Assembly (NCBI GenBank): GCA_017480685.1
Contig: JAFUSD010000139.1
Location: 1-46,942, forward strand
Reading direction: 5' to 3'
Length of the DNA: 46,942 nucleotides
Origin: Bacteroidaceae bacterium
GTDB lineage: Bacteria > Bacteroidota > Bacteroidia > Bacteroidales > Bacteroidaceae
Below are positions 30,508 to 39,953 of the stretch, one piece after another. Position 1 is the first letter of the stretch. Each line of letters starts with the position of its first letter. The notes beneath the pieces were generated by a model. The model was not told the DNA's origin. It saw only the letters and a program-made list of their open reading frames with translations, and did no database searches. A program made the position numbers and the translations under genes.

Positions 30508-32055
30508 ATGAACAACAACATCCTTGCAGCCTTTCTGCTATTTGCCACATCGTTGATACCGCTGTCTGCACAACAGTTGCGGTGGGGCGACCAGGGTAAC
30601 GGCAGGTATCGCAACCCTATTCTCAATGCCGACTACTCCGACCCCGATGCCATACGTGTGGGTAAAAAATACTATATGGTGGCATCCGACTTCCATTTCA
30701 TCGGGATGCAGATACTCGAGTCGGCCGACCTCGTCAACTGGAACATAGTGACACAGGTGTACCACCGCTTCGACTACCCCGGCTGGGATGCCAACCGCCA
30801 CTATGCAGGCGGGTCGTGGGCTCCAGCCATACGCTACCACGACGGCCGTTTCTGGATTTACTTCTGCACCCCCGACGAGGGACTTTTCATGACCCAAGCC
30901 AAGAAGCCCGAGGGTCCGTGGAGCCCGTTGCACCTGGTGAAAGCTGTTCAGAAATGGGAAGACCCGTGCCCTTTCTGGGACGATGACGGACAGGCATACC
31001 TGGGGCGCAGCAAGCATGGAGCGGGTCCCATCATCATCCACAAGATGAGCCCCGACGGCCGCACATTGCTCGACGACGGAGTGACGGTATATGAGGGTCC
31101 GGTGGCCGAGGGCACCAAGTTTCTGAAGCGCGACGGATGGTATTATATTTCCATACCCGAAGGCGGTGTGGAAGGTGGCTGGCAGACGGTCTTGCGCTCG
31201 CAAAACATCTACGGTCCCTACGAAAAGCGGGTGGTGCTCGAGCAGGGGACGACGGCGGTCAACGGCCCGCATCAGGGCGCACTTGTCGATGCCGCCGATG
31301 GCCGCTGGTGGTTCCTGCATTTCCAACATGCGGGTGCTATAGGCCGCATCGTGCACCTGCAGCCCGTAGTTTGGCACGACGGCTGGCCGCAGATAGGTGT
31401 CGACCTCGATGGCAACGGGGTGGGCGAACCTGTCGAGGAGTGGGAGATGCCTTCAGGCAAGTCGGCACCCCGCCTGCCGGCTACCAGCGATGAATTCAAG
31501 TCGAAACGCCTCTCGCCTCAATGGCAGTGGAACCACAACCCCGATGACACGGCTTGGAGCCTCAGCGAACACCGCGGCAGCCTCACCCTACACACCCTGC
31601 CTGCCAACCACCTCATGATGGCACGCAACACACTGACACAAAAGGCAATGGGCTATGAAAGCGAAGTGACCGTAGCCATCGATGTGTCGCACATCGTAGA
31701 CGGCACCCGTTGCGGACTTGCCTGCATGGGCATGATGACAGAGACCCTGGGGGTGACCTCAGCCGACGGCCAGCGCCGCATCTGCCACGCCGGAGCATGG
31801 GGCACGGAGGAGGCAGTGAGCCAACCGCTACCGACCGACACGGTCTACCTGCGCCTCACGCTCAACATTCCAGCCAAGTCATACCAGTTTGCCTACAGCA
31901 TCGACGGCACGACGTTCACACCGGCCGGACGCCCCTTCGTCATCGATTTCGGCAACTGGAAAGGGGTGCGTTTTGCCATCTACAACTACAACACCCAAGG
32001 CCTCGCCGAGGGGTACATCACGGTGCCTTGGCTCCACTACGACATCATGAGATAG
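30508..32055 (+). CDS. Glycoside hydrolase family 43 (xylosidase/arabinosidase-like), exported
   Basis: The 515-residue enzyme has a signal peptide ending PLSAQ. The five-bladed propeller of GH43 fills about residues 30-310: the general base Asp in ADYSDPDAIRVG, the pKa-tuning Asp in WEDPCPFWDDDG and the acid Glu in VAEGTKFLKR. A C-terminal beta-sandwich (about 325-515, GH43_C2/concanavalin-like) follows. This architecture is typical of beta-xylosidases and alpha-arabinofuranosidases acting on plant xylan or arabinan fragments. The exact specificity cannot be read. It stands between unrelated genes, not in a SusC/D locus. Confidence 0.9.
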   Translation: MNNNILAAFLLFATSLIPLSAQQLRWGDQGNGRYRNPILNADYSDPDAIRVGKKYYMVASDFHFIGMQILESADLVNWNIVTQVYHRFDYPGWDANRHYAGGSWAPAIRYHDGRFWIYFCTPDEGLFMTQAKKPEGPWSPLHLVKAVQKWEDPCPFWDDDGQAYLGRSKHGAGPIIIHKMSPDGRTLLDDGVTVYEGPVAEGTKFLKRDGWYYISIPEGGVEGGWQTVLRSQNIYGPYEKRVVLEQGTTAVNGPHQGALVDAADGRWWFLHFQHAGAIGRIVHLQPVVWHDGWPQIGVDLDGNGVGEPVEEWEMPSGKSAPRLPATSDEFKSKRLSPQWQWNHNPDDTAWSLSEHRGSLTLHTLPANHLMMARNTLTQKAMGYESEVTVAIDVSHIVDGTRCGLACMGMMTETLGVTSADGQRRICHAGAWGTEEAVSQPLPTDTVYLRLTLNIPAKSYQFAYSIDGTTFTPAGRPFVIDFGNWKGVRFAIYNYNTQGLAEGYITVPWLHYDIMR

Positions 32056-32114
32056 AACGTGAGGTATTAATCAAAACGATAAATACTCTTTAAAGAGAAA
32101 ACCAAAATGTAAAG

Positions 32115-33104
32115 ATGAATCAGAAATCAAAACCTTGGATGGTCTTTGTCATCCTTATCAGCCTATGTGCAGCAGGACTTTTATTCCACTATACATGCAA
32201 AGAGACCAATCTTACAGCTATTGCACCCCCCCAGGAATATATTCCACAGGCTCCCGACTATGCAGATTCTACGATGTGGGTCATAGCCGACGGCGATTCC
32301 GCCGGCACCGGTGCCGACGTGTTCTACATCGTATCGACATGGGAAGAAGACTGGAAAACGTCAGATAGTATTGTGAGTCACTATGCTGATGTATGGAATC
32401 CGACCCATCGTGAACACATGGCGCGTGAGATGCATCGTGCTGCAGCATATATGTCGCCCGGCAACCGTTTCTATGCCCCATACTATCGCCACACCACCAT
32501 AGATGCATGGGTGACGCAGAACGAAGACACCATCGAGCGACGTACACGCCTGGCAATGGCCGACGTTTGTGCGGCATTCGACCATTTCCAACAGCAAAGG
32601 AATCATTCGCGCCCACTGATCATTGCAGGATTCAGTCAGGGCGGCATGGCTGTGGTGGAACTATTGAAACATATCAGCGACGAGACCTACAGCCAGCTGG
32701 CAGCAGCATACGTCCTTGGGTATAAGGTGACCGAGGCCGACATGGCCGAGTGCAGCCACATCCGACCGGCACAAGGCGAGACCGATACAGGCGTCACAAT
32801 CTGCTACAACACCGTGAAAGACGTGAAGTATGCCAAGCCAATCATCGCCGCATCAGCCGTCTGCATCAACCCTGTGAATTGGCGCACCGATGCCACACCA
32901 GCCACACTCCACGACACCATTACCATCACCCTTTCGCCCGAGAGCCACGTCCTTGTAGCCACCGGCTACAGCGCATCCGAATATCATCCATACAAAGACC
33001 TCATCAACGTGGGCGACATCCACAGTTGCGAACCGTGGCTCTACAGCGAGTGCCTACAGCAGAACATGGCAGTCAGAGCCGACGAGTGGAGAGGAAAGAA
33101 TTGA
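32115..33104 (+). CDS. DUF3089 alpha/beta-hydrolase, membrane-anchored
   Basis: This 329-residue protein has one N-terminal hydrophobic segment (about 9-27) acting as signal or anchor. The rest has the DUF3089 pattern: FYIVSTWEEDW, YADVWNPTHREHMAREM, APYYRHTTI and the nucleophile elbow GFSQGG with Ser in the centre. It ends with HVLVATGYSASEYHPY. DUF3089 proteins are serine hydrolases of unknown substrate. It follows GH43 after 59 bases on the same strand and may share its transcript. Array 4 begins 13 bases after its stop. Confidence 0.85.
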   Translation: MNQKSKPWMVFVILISLCAAGLLFHYTCKETNLTAIAPPQEYIPQAPDYADSTMWVIADGDSAGTGADVFYIVSTWEEDWKTSDSIVSHYADVWNPTHREHMAREMHRAAAYMSPGNRFYAPYYRHTTIDAWVTQNEDTIERRTRLAMADVCAAFDHFQQQRNHSRPLIIAGFSQGGMAVVELLKHISDETYSQLAAAYVLGYKVTEADMAECSHIRPAQGETDTGVTICYNTVKDVKYAKPIIAASAVCINPVNWRTDATPATLHDTITITLSPESHVLVATGYSASEYHPYKDLINVGDIHSCEPWLYSECLQQNMAVRADEWRGKN

Positions 33105-33117
33105 TATATGTACCGTC

Positions 33118-33173
33118 GATGATATCCTCACGGGCCGTTGACGATATCCTCGCGGGCCGATGAGGATATCGTC
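33118..33173 (+). repeat. Phased palindrome array 4 (three degenerate units)
   Basis: GATGATATCCTC (33118), GACGATATCCTC (33140) and GAGGATATCGTC (33162), period exactly 22 bp, spacers ACGGGCCGTT and GCGGGCCGAT, followed by GTTTT. Each unit has one changed base but all keep the GATATC core. It lies 103 bp before the -7 box of the next gene. Confidence 0.9.
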
Positions 33174-33275
33174 GTTTTATACCACTTACATAACAAAAGG
33201 GGGTGGTTGCCTGCATTTTTATAGGTAAACAAGTCGTTTTTTCTTCTGTTACGACCCTTTTCGCACTTTTTTTAG

Positions 33276-33283
33276 TATATTTG
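33276..33283 (+). promoter_or_regulatory. -7 box of the small barrel gene
   Basis: TATATTTG matches the consensus, 38 bases before ATG 33322. The upstream -33 region is T-rich but has no exact TTTG. Confidence 0.5.
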
Positions 33284-33321
33284 CAGCGTAATTTATATTT
33301 ATTAACCAAACCAGAATCATT

Positions 33322-34062
33322 ATGAGACACAAGGTAATTCTTCTCTTAGGATTAGTGGTCTTGTCGATGCACACCCTTAACACATCGGCACAAGACAAGT
33401 ATCTATTCAACCATGTAGCAGTTGGGGTCGAAGCCGGCACAACAGGTTTTGGTGTGGAACTCTCGGCACCACTCACCCACTACCTCACCCTACGGACAGG
33501 ATTCACCACCATGCCGCAGTTCAGTTACGACGACGATGTGCGCTACACCAGCCACGGCAACCCCGAAAAGGTGAACGTGGAAGGCAAGCTCCACATGAGC
33601 GATTGGAAACTTCTGGCCGAACTCTATCCCTTCCGCAACAAAGGGTTCCATCTCACCGCAGGCTTCTATGTAGGCAAGGAAGAGATGATAACCGCCGAGA
33701 ACACCGAAGACATCAAGGGACTGGAGCCCAACGAAGGTATTGAAATAGGCGACTACCTCGTACGCCCCGACCAGAACGGAGTGGCACGTGCCAACCTCAA
33801 AGTAAAGAGTTTCAAACCCTATCTGGGCATCGGATGGGGCCGCAGCATCTCCGAGAAACACCGTCTGGGCATGGCATTCGACATGGGAGTACAATTCTGG
33901 GGTGAACCATTGGTCAACGCATTCTCACCCGACGACAACCAATGGGTGAAAGTACATACCACCGATACCGATGTGGACGACCTCAACAAAGCACTCGACA
34001 CCATTGCGGGCATCAAAGTATGGCCAGTGCTGAGCCTGCGACTGACATACCGCATATTCTAA
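33322..34062 (+). CDS. Small outer-membrane beta-barrel protein, unnamed family
   Basis: This 246-residue protein has a signal peptide ending NTSAQ and amphipathic strands typical of an eight-stranded outer-membrane barrel (HVAVGVEAGTTGFGVELSAP, YLTLRTGFTT, LLAELYPFRNKGFHLTAGFY, FKPYLGIGWGRSI). The last strand ends in Phe (LSLRLTYRIF), as BamA substrates do. I do not recognise a specific family. It has its own promoter. The next gene, a lipoprotein, follows after 114 bases with no clear terminator. Confidence 0.75.
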   Translation: MRHKVILLLGLVVLSMHTLNTSAQDKYLFNHVAVGVEAGTTGFGVELSAPLTHYLTLRTGFTTMPQFSYDDDVRYTSHGNPEKVNVEGKLHMSDWKLLAELYPFRNKGFHLTAGFYVGKEEMITAENTEDIKGLEPNEGIEIGDYLVRPDQNGVARANLKVKSFKPYLGIGWGRSISEKHRLGMAFDMGVQFWGEPLVNAFSPDDNQWVKVHTTDTDVDDLNKALDTIAGIKVWPVLSLRLTYRIF

Positions 34063-34176
34063 TAAGATGGAGAGGTTGAAGACCCTGAAAACCGGAGTGG
34101 CATCCGCTATTCATTATTCACTAAAAAACCAAGCATCCACTATATATATTATTCATTTAGTTAATCATAAACAAAC

Positions 34177-35079
34177 ATGAAATACAATTATTTCTATATG
34201 GCACTCTTTGCCATAGCAACCCTTACAATCGCAAGCCTGACCACCGCATGTGGCAGCGACAACGACGACGACACACCCCAAGTACCAGAAAAAATCGTGA
34301 AGTATGCAGAACAAGCCATCTCGCTCGAACTGCTCAACGATGTGTATTACAACGACAAAATCTTGCGCCGCACAGAACTGACCGAGGGCGGCGAATGCCT
34401 GCTCACACTGGTAGACAAACTCCCGGAAGCGAAGACACGCCTTGCAATAAACGACATCCTGTCATACGTCCACGGCACATACACCGTGAAAGACAATACC
34501 TACACAATCTATATCGATGGCAAAAAGATGTGTGACATAACCGTGAGCAACAAGAACGGCACCACCACCAACGCCAAGATAGAATTCGAAAACGGCAGTG
34601 CATTCGAAGTAACGGCAAGACTGGCCCAACGCCTCACCGACAGCGCAACCAAAGAACTGTGTGCCACATGGAAAGTGAAGAAGACACGCCTGCGCCTTGA
34701 GGGCGACGTTACAGGCGCTGCCGACTTCAACGGCTGCAACCTCCACGAAATACTTGAATACGCCAAGAAGCGCGGCGGAAACATAAGCCAGGAGTTCGAT
34801 GTAAACAAAATAGTGACCGACATCAAGTTCACATCATGGGGAACATTCGAAATCAACTACAAAGACGGCAAGCCCGATGTAGGAACATGGACATGGCAAA
34901 ACCGCACCAACGGTGCAATCACATACCACTGGAACGACCCCTATAACATGGGTAACGACTTTGAAAACGGCACAGCCACATTCGACCAACGAGCCGGCAG
35001 CTACTGCCTCACACTGGGTGCCGACGTAAAGTACGAAAACAAAAACTACAACGCAAGCATAAGCCTCTATCTCGAATGA
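34177..35079 (+). CDS. Lipoprotein with lipocalin-like domains, unnamed
   Basis: The 300-residue protein has a lipoprotein signal (lipobox LTTAC, Cys25) followed by Asp-rich GSDNDDDTP, which fits the surface or periplasmic lipoproteins of Bacteroidales. The rest is beta-rich, with an ATWKVKKTRLRLEG start of a lipocalin-like unit at about residue 161 and GTWTWQNRTN later. No family is securely recognised. A GC-rich hairpin follows its stop. Function unknown. Confidence 0.7.
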   Translation: MKYNYFYMALFAIATLTIASLTTACGSDNDDDTPQVPEKIVKYAEQAISLELLNDVYYNDKILRRTELTEGGECLLTLVDKLPEAKTRLAINDILSYVHGTYTVKDNTYTIYIDGKKMCDITVSNKNGTTTNAKIEFENGSAFEVTARLAQRLTDSATKELCATWKVKKTRLRLEGDVTGAADFNGCNLHEILEYAKKRGGNISQEFDVNKIVTDIKFTSWGTFEINYKDGKPDVGTWTWQNRTNGAITYHWNDPYNMGNDFENGTATFDQRAGSYCLTLGADVKYENKNYNASISLYLE

Positions 35080-35100
35080 GAAACCATTCAACCATATCAC

Positions 35101-35147
35101 CCAAGGGGAGGAGCCATGAACATTCTGAAGGCATCCTCTCCCCTTGG
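35101..35147 (+). terminator. Hairpin after the lipoprotein gene
   Basis: CCAAGGGGAG (35101-35110) pairs with CTCCCCTTGG (35138-35147) around a 27-base loop. No long U-run follows, so it may instead be one of the GGAGG/CCTCC repeats also seen at 36871-37016. Confidence 0.5.
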
Positions 35148-35203
35148 AGGAGATGAGAGAAGGGTTATTATTCATTACTAATTAATCACTAAACAAAAAA
35201 CCT

Positions 35204-35611
35204 ATGGATTACAAAATTATCGACATCGAAGGCATCGGCGACGTTTACGCAGAGAAACTCACCGCTGCAGGCATCACCAAAGTGAGCCAGTTGCTCGAGA
35301 AGTGTGCAGCTCCCGCCGGCCGCAAGGCATTGGAAGACGAGACTGGCATATCGGGCAAACTCATCCTGAAATGGACCAACCATGCCGACCTCTTCCGTAT
35401 CAACGGCATAGGCCCGCAGTTTGCCGAACTGCTCGAAGCAGCCGGTGTTGACACCGTGAAGGACCTGAAACACCGTGTGGCAGAAAACCTGCAAAAGAAA
35501 CTGGAAGAAGTAAACGCAGAGAAAAACCTCTGCAACCGAGTACCTGCCGTGACAGAGGTGCAGAAGATGATTGACCAGGCAAAAGAACTGCCTGCCATGA
35601 TGACCTACTGA
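35204..35611 (+). CDS. DUF4332 helix-hairpin-helix protein
   Basis: This 135-residue protein contains two helix-hairpin-helix units: IEGIGDVYAEKLTAAGI near the N-terminus and INGIGPQFAELLEAAGV near residue 66, the DUF4332 pattern. Such motifs usually bind DNA backbone without sequence preference, but some Bacteroidetes members have unknown roles. No signal peptide, so it is cytoplasmic. Its stop overlaps the glycosyltransferase start (TGATG), suggesting coupled translation with an enzyme that has no obvious link to DNA. Confidence 0.85.
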   Translation: MDYKIIDIEGIGDVYAEKLTAAGITKVSQLLEKCAAPAGRKALEDETGISGKLILKWTNHADLFRINGIGPQFAELLEAAGVDTVKDLKHRVAENLQKKLEEVNAEKNLCNRVPAVTEVQKMIDQAKELPAMMTY

Positions 35612-36930
35612 TGCGAGTACTCATTATCAATACATCAGAACGTATTGGCGGCGCCGCAATCGCCGCCAATCGTTTGATGGAGGCCTTGAAGAAAAACGGA
35701 ATCAAGGCACGTATGCTTGTGCGCGACAAGCAAACCGACCAAATGACCGTGGAACGAATCAGCCAGTCATGGATGCTGCCCATCAAGTTCCTGTGGGAAA
35801 GAGTATGCATCTGGCTGAGCAACGGACTCAGCAAGCGCAACATATTCCAAGTCGACATAGCAAACACCGGCACCGACGTGACCAAGATGTTCGAGTTTGA
35901 ACAAGCCGACGTGATACACCTGCACTGGGTGAACCAGGGATTCCTCTCGACCGACGATATAGCCCGAATCATCAACTCAGGAAAGCCCGTGGTTATCACC
36001 ATGCACGACATGTGGTACTTCACCGGCATCTGCCACTACTCGGCAGGATGTCAGCGCTACACCACCGGATGCCACCACTGCCCCCTGCTCACCCACGGAG
36101 GCATCGGCCGCGACCTCGCGCAGCAAGTATACAACAAAAAGCAACGCATATACGGCACGACACACTTAGCCTTCATCGGTTGCAGCAACTGGATAACCCA
36201 ACTGGCACGCGCCAGCCGGCTGACCCAAGGACACTACGTTGCCAACATCCCCAACGCGATAAACACGGCTACTTTCCACCCCATCGACAAGACCACGGCA
36301 CGGCAGCGACGCCAACTGCCCACCGACGGACGGCGTCTCATACTCTTCGGCTCGCAACGAATCACCGACCCGAGAAAAGGATTTACCTACCTGGCACAAG
36401 CATGCCAGACAATCAAAGCACGCAACCCCAAACTCGCCGCGGGCATAGGCGTGGTGGTGCTGGGAAGCGAGAGCGAGAAAGTGAGAGACCGACTGCCATT
36501 CACCGTCTATACGATGAAATACATGTCGGGCGAGCAAGACATCATGGAACTCTACAACGCAGTCGACCTCTTCGTCACACCATCACTCCAGGACAACCTG
36601 CCCAACACCATAGTCGAAGCAATGGCATGCGGAACACCATGCGTAGGATTCAACGTGGGCGGCATACCCGAGATGATCGACCACAAGGAAAACGGATATG
36701 TGGCGCAATACATGAACGCCGACGACCTGGCTCGCGGCATCGAGTGGTGTCTCGACACCGGGCACTACGACAACCTATGCACCTCGGCACACAACAAAGC
36801 ACTGGCAACATACAGCGAAGACCGAGTGGCACGCCGATACACCGAAGTGTATGAGATGATGATGGAAAAACCTACCCTAACCCCTCCCAAGGAGGGGAAT
36901 CCCCATCCGGAAGGAAAAAACCTCCCCTAA
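35611..36930 (+). CDS. Glycosyltransferase family 4
   Basis: This 439-residue enzyme has the GT4 double Rossmann fold: start MRVLIINTSERIGGAAIAANRL, and the donor-site region PSLQDNLPNTIVEAMACGTPCVGFNVGG near residues 330-355, with the two conserved Glu-type positions in the ELYN...E pattern. A Cys/His-rich insert (about 140-165, CHYSAGCQRYTTGCHHC) is common in this Bacteroidetes subgroup. The last 20 or so residues (from KPTLTPPKEG on) are coded by a 50-bp repeat and are not expected to be conserved. It makes a surface glycan or similar. A GT2 gene follows. Confidence 0.9.
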   Translation: MRVLIINTSERIGGAAIAANRLMEALKKNGIKARMLVRDKQTDQMTVERISQSWMLPIKFLWERVCIWLSNGLSKRNIFQVDIANTGTDVTKMFEFEQADVIHLHWVNQGFLSTDDIARIINSGKPVVITMHDMWYFTGICHYSAGCQRYTTGCHHCPLLTHGGIGRDLAQQVYNKKQRIYGTTHLAFIGCSNWITQLARASRLTQGHYVANIPNAINTATFHPIDKTTARQRRQLPTDGRRLILFGSQRITDPRKGFTYLAQACQTIKARNPKLAAGIGVVVLGSESEKVRDRLPFTVYTMKYMSGEQDIMELYNAVDLFVTPSLQDNLPNTIVEAMACGTPCVGFNVGGIPEMIDHKENGYVAQYMNADDLARGIEWCLDTGHYDNLCTSAHNKALATYSEDRVARRYTEVYEMMMEKPTLTPPKEGNPHPEGKNLP

Positions 36931-37016
36931 CCCCTCCCAAGGAGGGAAATCCCCATCCGGAAGGAAAAAACCTCCCCTAACCCCTCCCAAGGAGGGGAAT
37001 CCCCATCCGGAAGGAA
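36871..37016 (+). repeat. 50-bp tandem repeat, three copies
   Basis: Units begin at 36871, 36921 and 36971 (CCTMCCCTAACCCCTCCCAA...). Each contains the palindrome CCCCTCC-CAA-GGAGGGG and the phrase ATCCCCATCCGGAAGG. The first unit and part of the second lie inside the glycosyltransferase frame. The following 37017-37083 has smaller AAATAGTAAATG repeats. Confidence 0.93.
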
Positions 37017-37083
37017 ATGGATAAATAGTAAATGCCAAATAGAGATAAATAGTAAATGGTAAATGGTTAAATAGTAAATCTTA

Positions 37084-37827
37084 ATGTTGCTTACAATAGT
37101 AACCATAACATATAATGCCGAACACACCATCGGCCGTACACTCGACAGTGTGGAGCGACAGACATGTGCTCAGGACATTGAACACATCATCGTCGACGGA
37201 GCATCGACCGACAACACCGTGGCCCTTGCACTCGACTACAAACAGCGCAACCCCGCGCGGCGCATAATAGTGCAGAGCGAACCCGACCGCGGACTCTACG
37301 ACGCCATGAACAAAGGGCTGCATATGGCTCAAGGCACATACATCTGCTTCCTCAATGCAGGCGACAAACTCCACTCGCCTACCACCATCGAGCACATGAA
37401 GCCACTGATGCAGGAAGCCACGTATGGTGTGATATACGGCGATACCGACATCGTCGATTCCGAAGGCTGCTTCATCCGCAAGCGACACCTCACACCGCCA
37501 CAGCATCTCACCTCCCGTTCCTTCTCTGACGGCATGCTCGTATGCCATCAGTCGTTCTATGCACTGCGACGGCTATGCCCCGACTACGACCTGCGCTACC
37601 GATTCTCGGCCGATGTCGACTGGTGCATACGCGTGATGCAGGAAGGCGAACGGCAGGGACTTGACAACTGCAACATGCATGCCGTGCTGACTGACTACCT
37701 CGACGAAGGCATCACGACCAACAACCATCGTGCATCCCTCATCGAGCGTTTCAACGTCATGCGGCATCACTATGGCTTGGCAACAACCATTGGTAAGCAC
37801 TTCACCTTCCTGTTCAGACAACACTGA
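37084..37827 (+). CDS. Glycosyltransferase family 2
   Basis: The 247-residue enzyme has the GT2 (GT-A fold) layout: MLLTIVTITYNAEHTIGRTLDSV at the start, IIVDGASTDNT, DRGLYDAMNKG and a DTD metal-binding motif (YGDTDIVD), then ADVDWCIRVM. It transfers a sugar from a nucleotide donor at the cytoplasmic face, probably to the same glycan as the preceding GT4. It has no membrane helices. It lies 153 bases after the GT4 stop, the gap being filled with repeats. Confidence 0.9.
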   Translation: MLLTIVTITYNAEHTIGRTLDSVERQTCAQDIEHIIVDGASTDNTVALALDYKQRNPARRIIVQSEPDRGLYDAMNKGLHMAQGTYICFLNAGDKLHSPTTIEHMKPLMQEATYGVIYGDTDIVDSEGCFIRKRHLTPPQHLTSRSFSDGMLVCHQSFYALRRLCPDYDLRYRFSADVDWCIRVMQEGERQGLDNCNMHAVLTDYLDEGITTNNHRASLIERFNVMRHHYGLATTIGKHFTFLFRQH

Positions 37828-37846
37828 TTAATAAACTTTCATAACA

Positions 37847-39952
37847 ATGACAATGAAACGAACTGCACTCTTTTTAATCTACATGACGGTTGCCATGCTC
37901 ATGGCAGCACAATCTTCCTTTGTACCCTACGAGTGGTCGAAGTCGACCGACTCAAACGGAACAACCATATACAGCGAAGGAAGCATCCATTACTACAAAC
38001 ATTCAAAGAGCAGTAAACACTTCGATGTATACTACGGTACGGGCTACGGCTCCACTCCTCCCGACGAGCTTTCAAGCAGCAATGCACTGTATGTCAATGT
38101 AGCCGACCTGCTCGAGAAGGCCGAGTCGTTCTTCGACCTTTATGTCAATCAGCTGAAGTTTGCCGACCTCACGGCCAACTCCAAGCTCAACCGCTACAAG
38201 ATGATCATCTGCCTGCTCCACGATACAGGCTGGACCGCCACCGGTTCCGGCTACGACAATCAGATAGGTGCCCTGTGGGTAACACCCAGCACATGCCATC
38301 CGGTGGGACAAACCATAGCTCACGAGATAGGTCACTCATTCCAGTATCAGGTGTATAGCGACCTTGGCGGCTATGCCGGTTTCCGCGAGGCAGTGGGCAA
38401 CGGCTCCACCTTCTGGGAACAGACAGCACAGTGGCAGTCGGTGCAGGCATACCCCAACCTCATGATATCACAAAGCATAGACTTGTGGCAACACAACCAC
38501 AACTACGCCTTCACCCACGAGTGGCAGCGCTATCAAAGCTATTGGCTCCACTACTATTGGACCGATAAGCACGGCATCGATGCCGTAGGTCGCGTGTGGC
38601 GCGGTGGAACCGTAAGCGGCGAAGACCCCTGCCAGGTCTACATGCGAGTGTTTGGTGTGTCGGCTCACGACTTCTACAAGGAAATCTACGACTATGCAAG
38701 CCACATGGCTACCTACGACCTCGATGCCATCCGCTCGTATGGTGCAAGCAGCATCGGTCGGTACACCTACAGCTATGTCGATACCGACGATGGCAAGATA
38801 CAGGTGGCATACTCCAGCTGTCCGCAGAGCACGGGCTTCAACGTCATCCCGCTCGAAGTGCCATCGGCCGGTACTACCATCAAGACCATCTTCTCTGCAC
38901 TGCCTGCCGGACGTACCAACCTGCTCGAAGCCGACAAGAAACAATACCACAACGGCAGTAACTTTACATCAATCAACACCACTAAGTACAACTCATTCTC
39001 GGGTGCCGCATATCGCGGATTCCGTCATGGATATGTAGCATTGCTGACCGATGGCACACGTGTCTACCAGTCGGCCGACACCGTATACTCTGTAGCACGT
39101 ACCACCGCAGAGCGCTATAAGGCAATTACCGACACCACCACCTTCGTGGTGCCCGAAGGCACACAGCGCCTCTTCTTCATCGTGAGTCCTGCTCCCACTC
39201 AATATATAGTTCATAAGTGGGACGAAGACATCACCAACGACGACCAGTGGCCGTATCAACTCGAGTTTGAGAATACCGACGTGGTGGGTCATATACCCAC
39301 CGTCGACCTCAGCGACACAAGCATACTGCCTCACGACACATTGCTCAACATCTACGTGGGATTCAAAGCCACAACGGGCAACAACTACAGCGGTACCACC
39401 TACACCCTCTCGTCGCGCGAGTTGCGTGCCATAGGTGAAGCACTGAGAATACAACCAGCCGATATCGCCAGCCGTCTCAGGACCTATTCGGCACCGCAAG
39501 CCAACAACACCGTACACTTTCTGGGCCTCAATGCCACAACGGGCAACTCGGTGGTGAACGGAACATCTACCGCCAACGGCTACGGACACTGGTTCAACGC
39601 ATCGGGCAATGTGTGCCCGTATAGCGGAACATCCTACGTCTTCTCCGAACTCAACACCAGCACCCTGGCATTCAACATAGGTCAGTACCCGGGTCGCTGC
39701 CGCAACGGACAGGTGTATCAGCTGGGACAGGCCTTCCGCTACAAGGATGCTAACGGCAATATAGGTGTGGCCAAACTCATATTCCACATCTATATAGGCG
39801 GAGTGCCCACCGACATCGAGGCGGTCACCACCCATGAGGGACGCAGTGTAGCGGGCTCAGTGTACGACCTCACCGGCCGACGCTTCTCTGACAGCCGCCA
39901 CCTCACTCCAGGCATCTACATCATAGATGGCCGCAAAGTATTGATAAAATAA
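37847..39952 (+). CDS. DUF6055/DUF4859 exported metallopeptidase-like protein
   Basis: This 701-residue protein has a signal peptide (MKRTALFLIYMTVAMLMAA); ATG 37847 or ATG 37853 can start it. The DUF6055 domain (about 25-310) contains the zinc motif HEIGH in GQTIAHEIGHSFQYQ and resembles M60-type gluzincin peptidases. A DUF4859 domain follows in the region about 480-655 (GFKATTGNNYSGTTYTLS and GLNATTGNSVVNG are its paired strands). The C-terminus SVYDLTGRRFSD...GIYIIDGRKVLIK is a short type IX secretion-type sorting tail. It is likely exported to the cell surface. Substrate unknown. The next gene starts 1 base after its stop, so they form an operon. Confidence 0.85.
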   Translation: MTMKRTALFLIYMTVAMLMAAQSSFVPYEWSKSTDSNGTTIYSEGSIHYYKHSKSSKHFDVYYGTGYGSTPPDELSSSNALYVNVADLLEKAESFFDLYVNQLKFADLTANSKLNRYKMIICLLHDTGWTATGSGYDNQIGALWVTPSTCHPVGQTIAHEIGHSFQYQVYSDLGGYAGFREAVGNGSTFWEQTAQWQSVQAYPNLMISQSIDLWQHNHNYAFTHEWQRYQSYWLHYYWTDKHGIDAVGRVWRGGTVSGEDPCQVYMRVFGVSAHDFYKEIYDYASHMATYDLDAIRSYGASSIGRYTYSYVDTDDGKIQVAYSSCPQSTGFNVIPLEVPSAGTTIKTIFSALPAGRTNLLEADKKQYHNGSNFTSINTTKYNSFSGAAYRGFRHGYVALLTDGTRVYQSADTVYSVARTTAERYKAITDTTTFVVPEGTQRLFFIVSPAPTQYIVHKWDEDITNDDQWPYQLEFENTDVVGHIPTVDLSDTSILPHDTLLNIYVGFKATTGNNYSGTTYTLSSRELRAIGEALRIQPADIASRLRTYSAPQANNTVHFLGLNATTGNSVVNGTSTANGYGHWFNASGNVCPYSGTSYVFSELNTSTLAFNIGQYPGRCRNGQVYQLGQAFRYKDANGNIGVAKLIFHIYIGGVPTDIEAVTTHEGRSVAGSVYDLTGRRFSDSRHLTPGIYIIDGRKVLIK

Positions 39953-39953
39953 A

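Noticed and set aside
30508..33104. Polysaccharide utilisation locus around GH43.
   Set aside because: No SusC/SusD pair, no sensor-regulator and unrelated neighbours.
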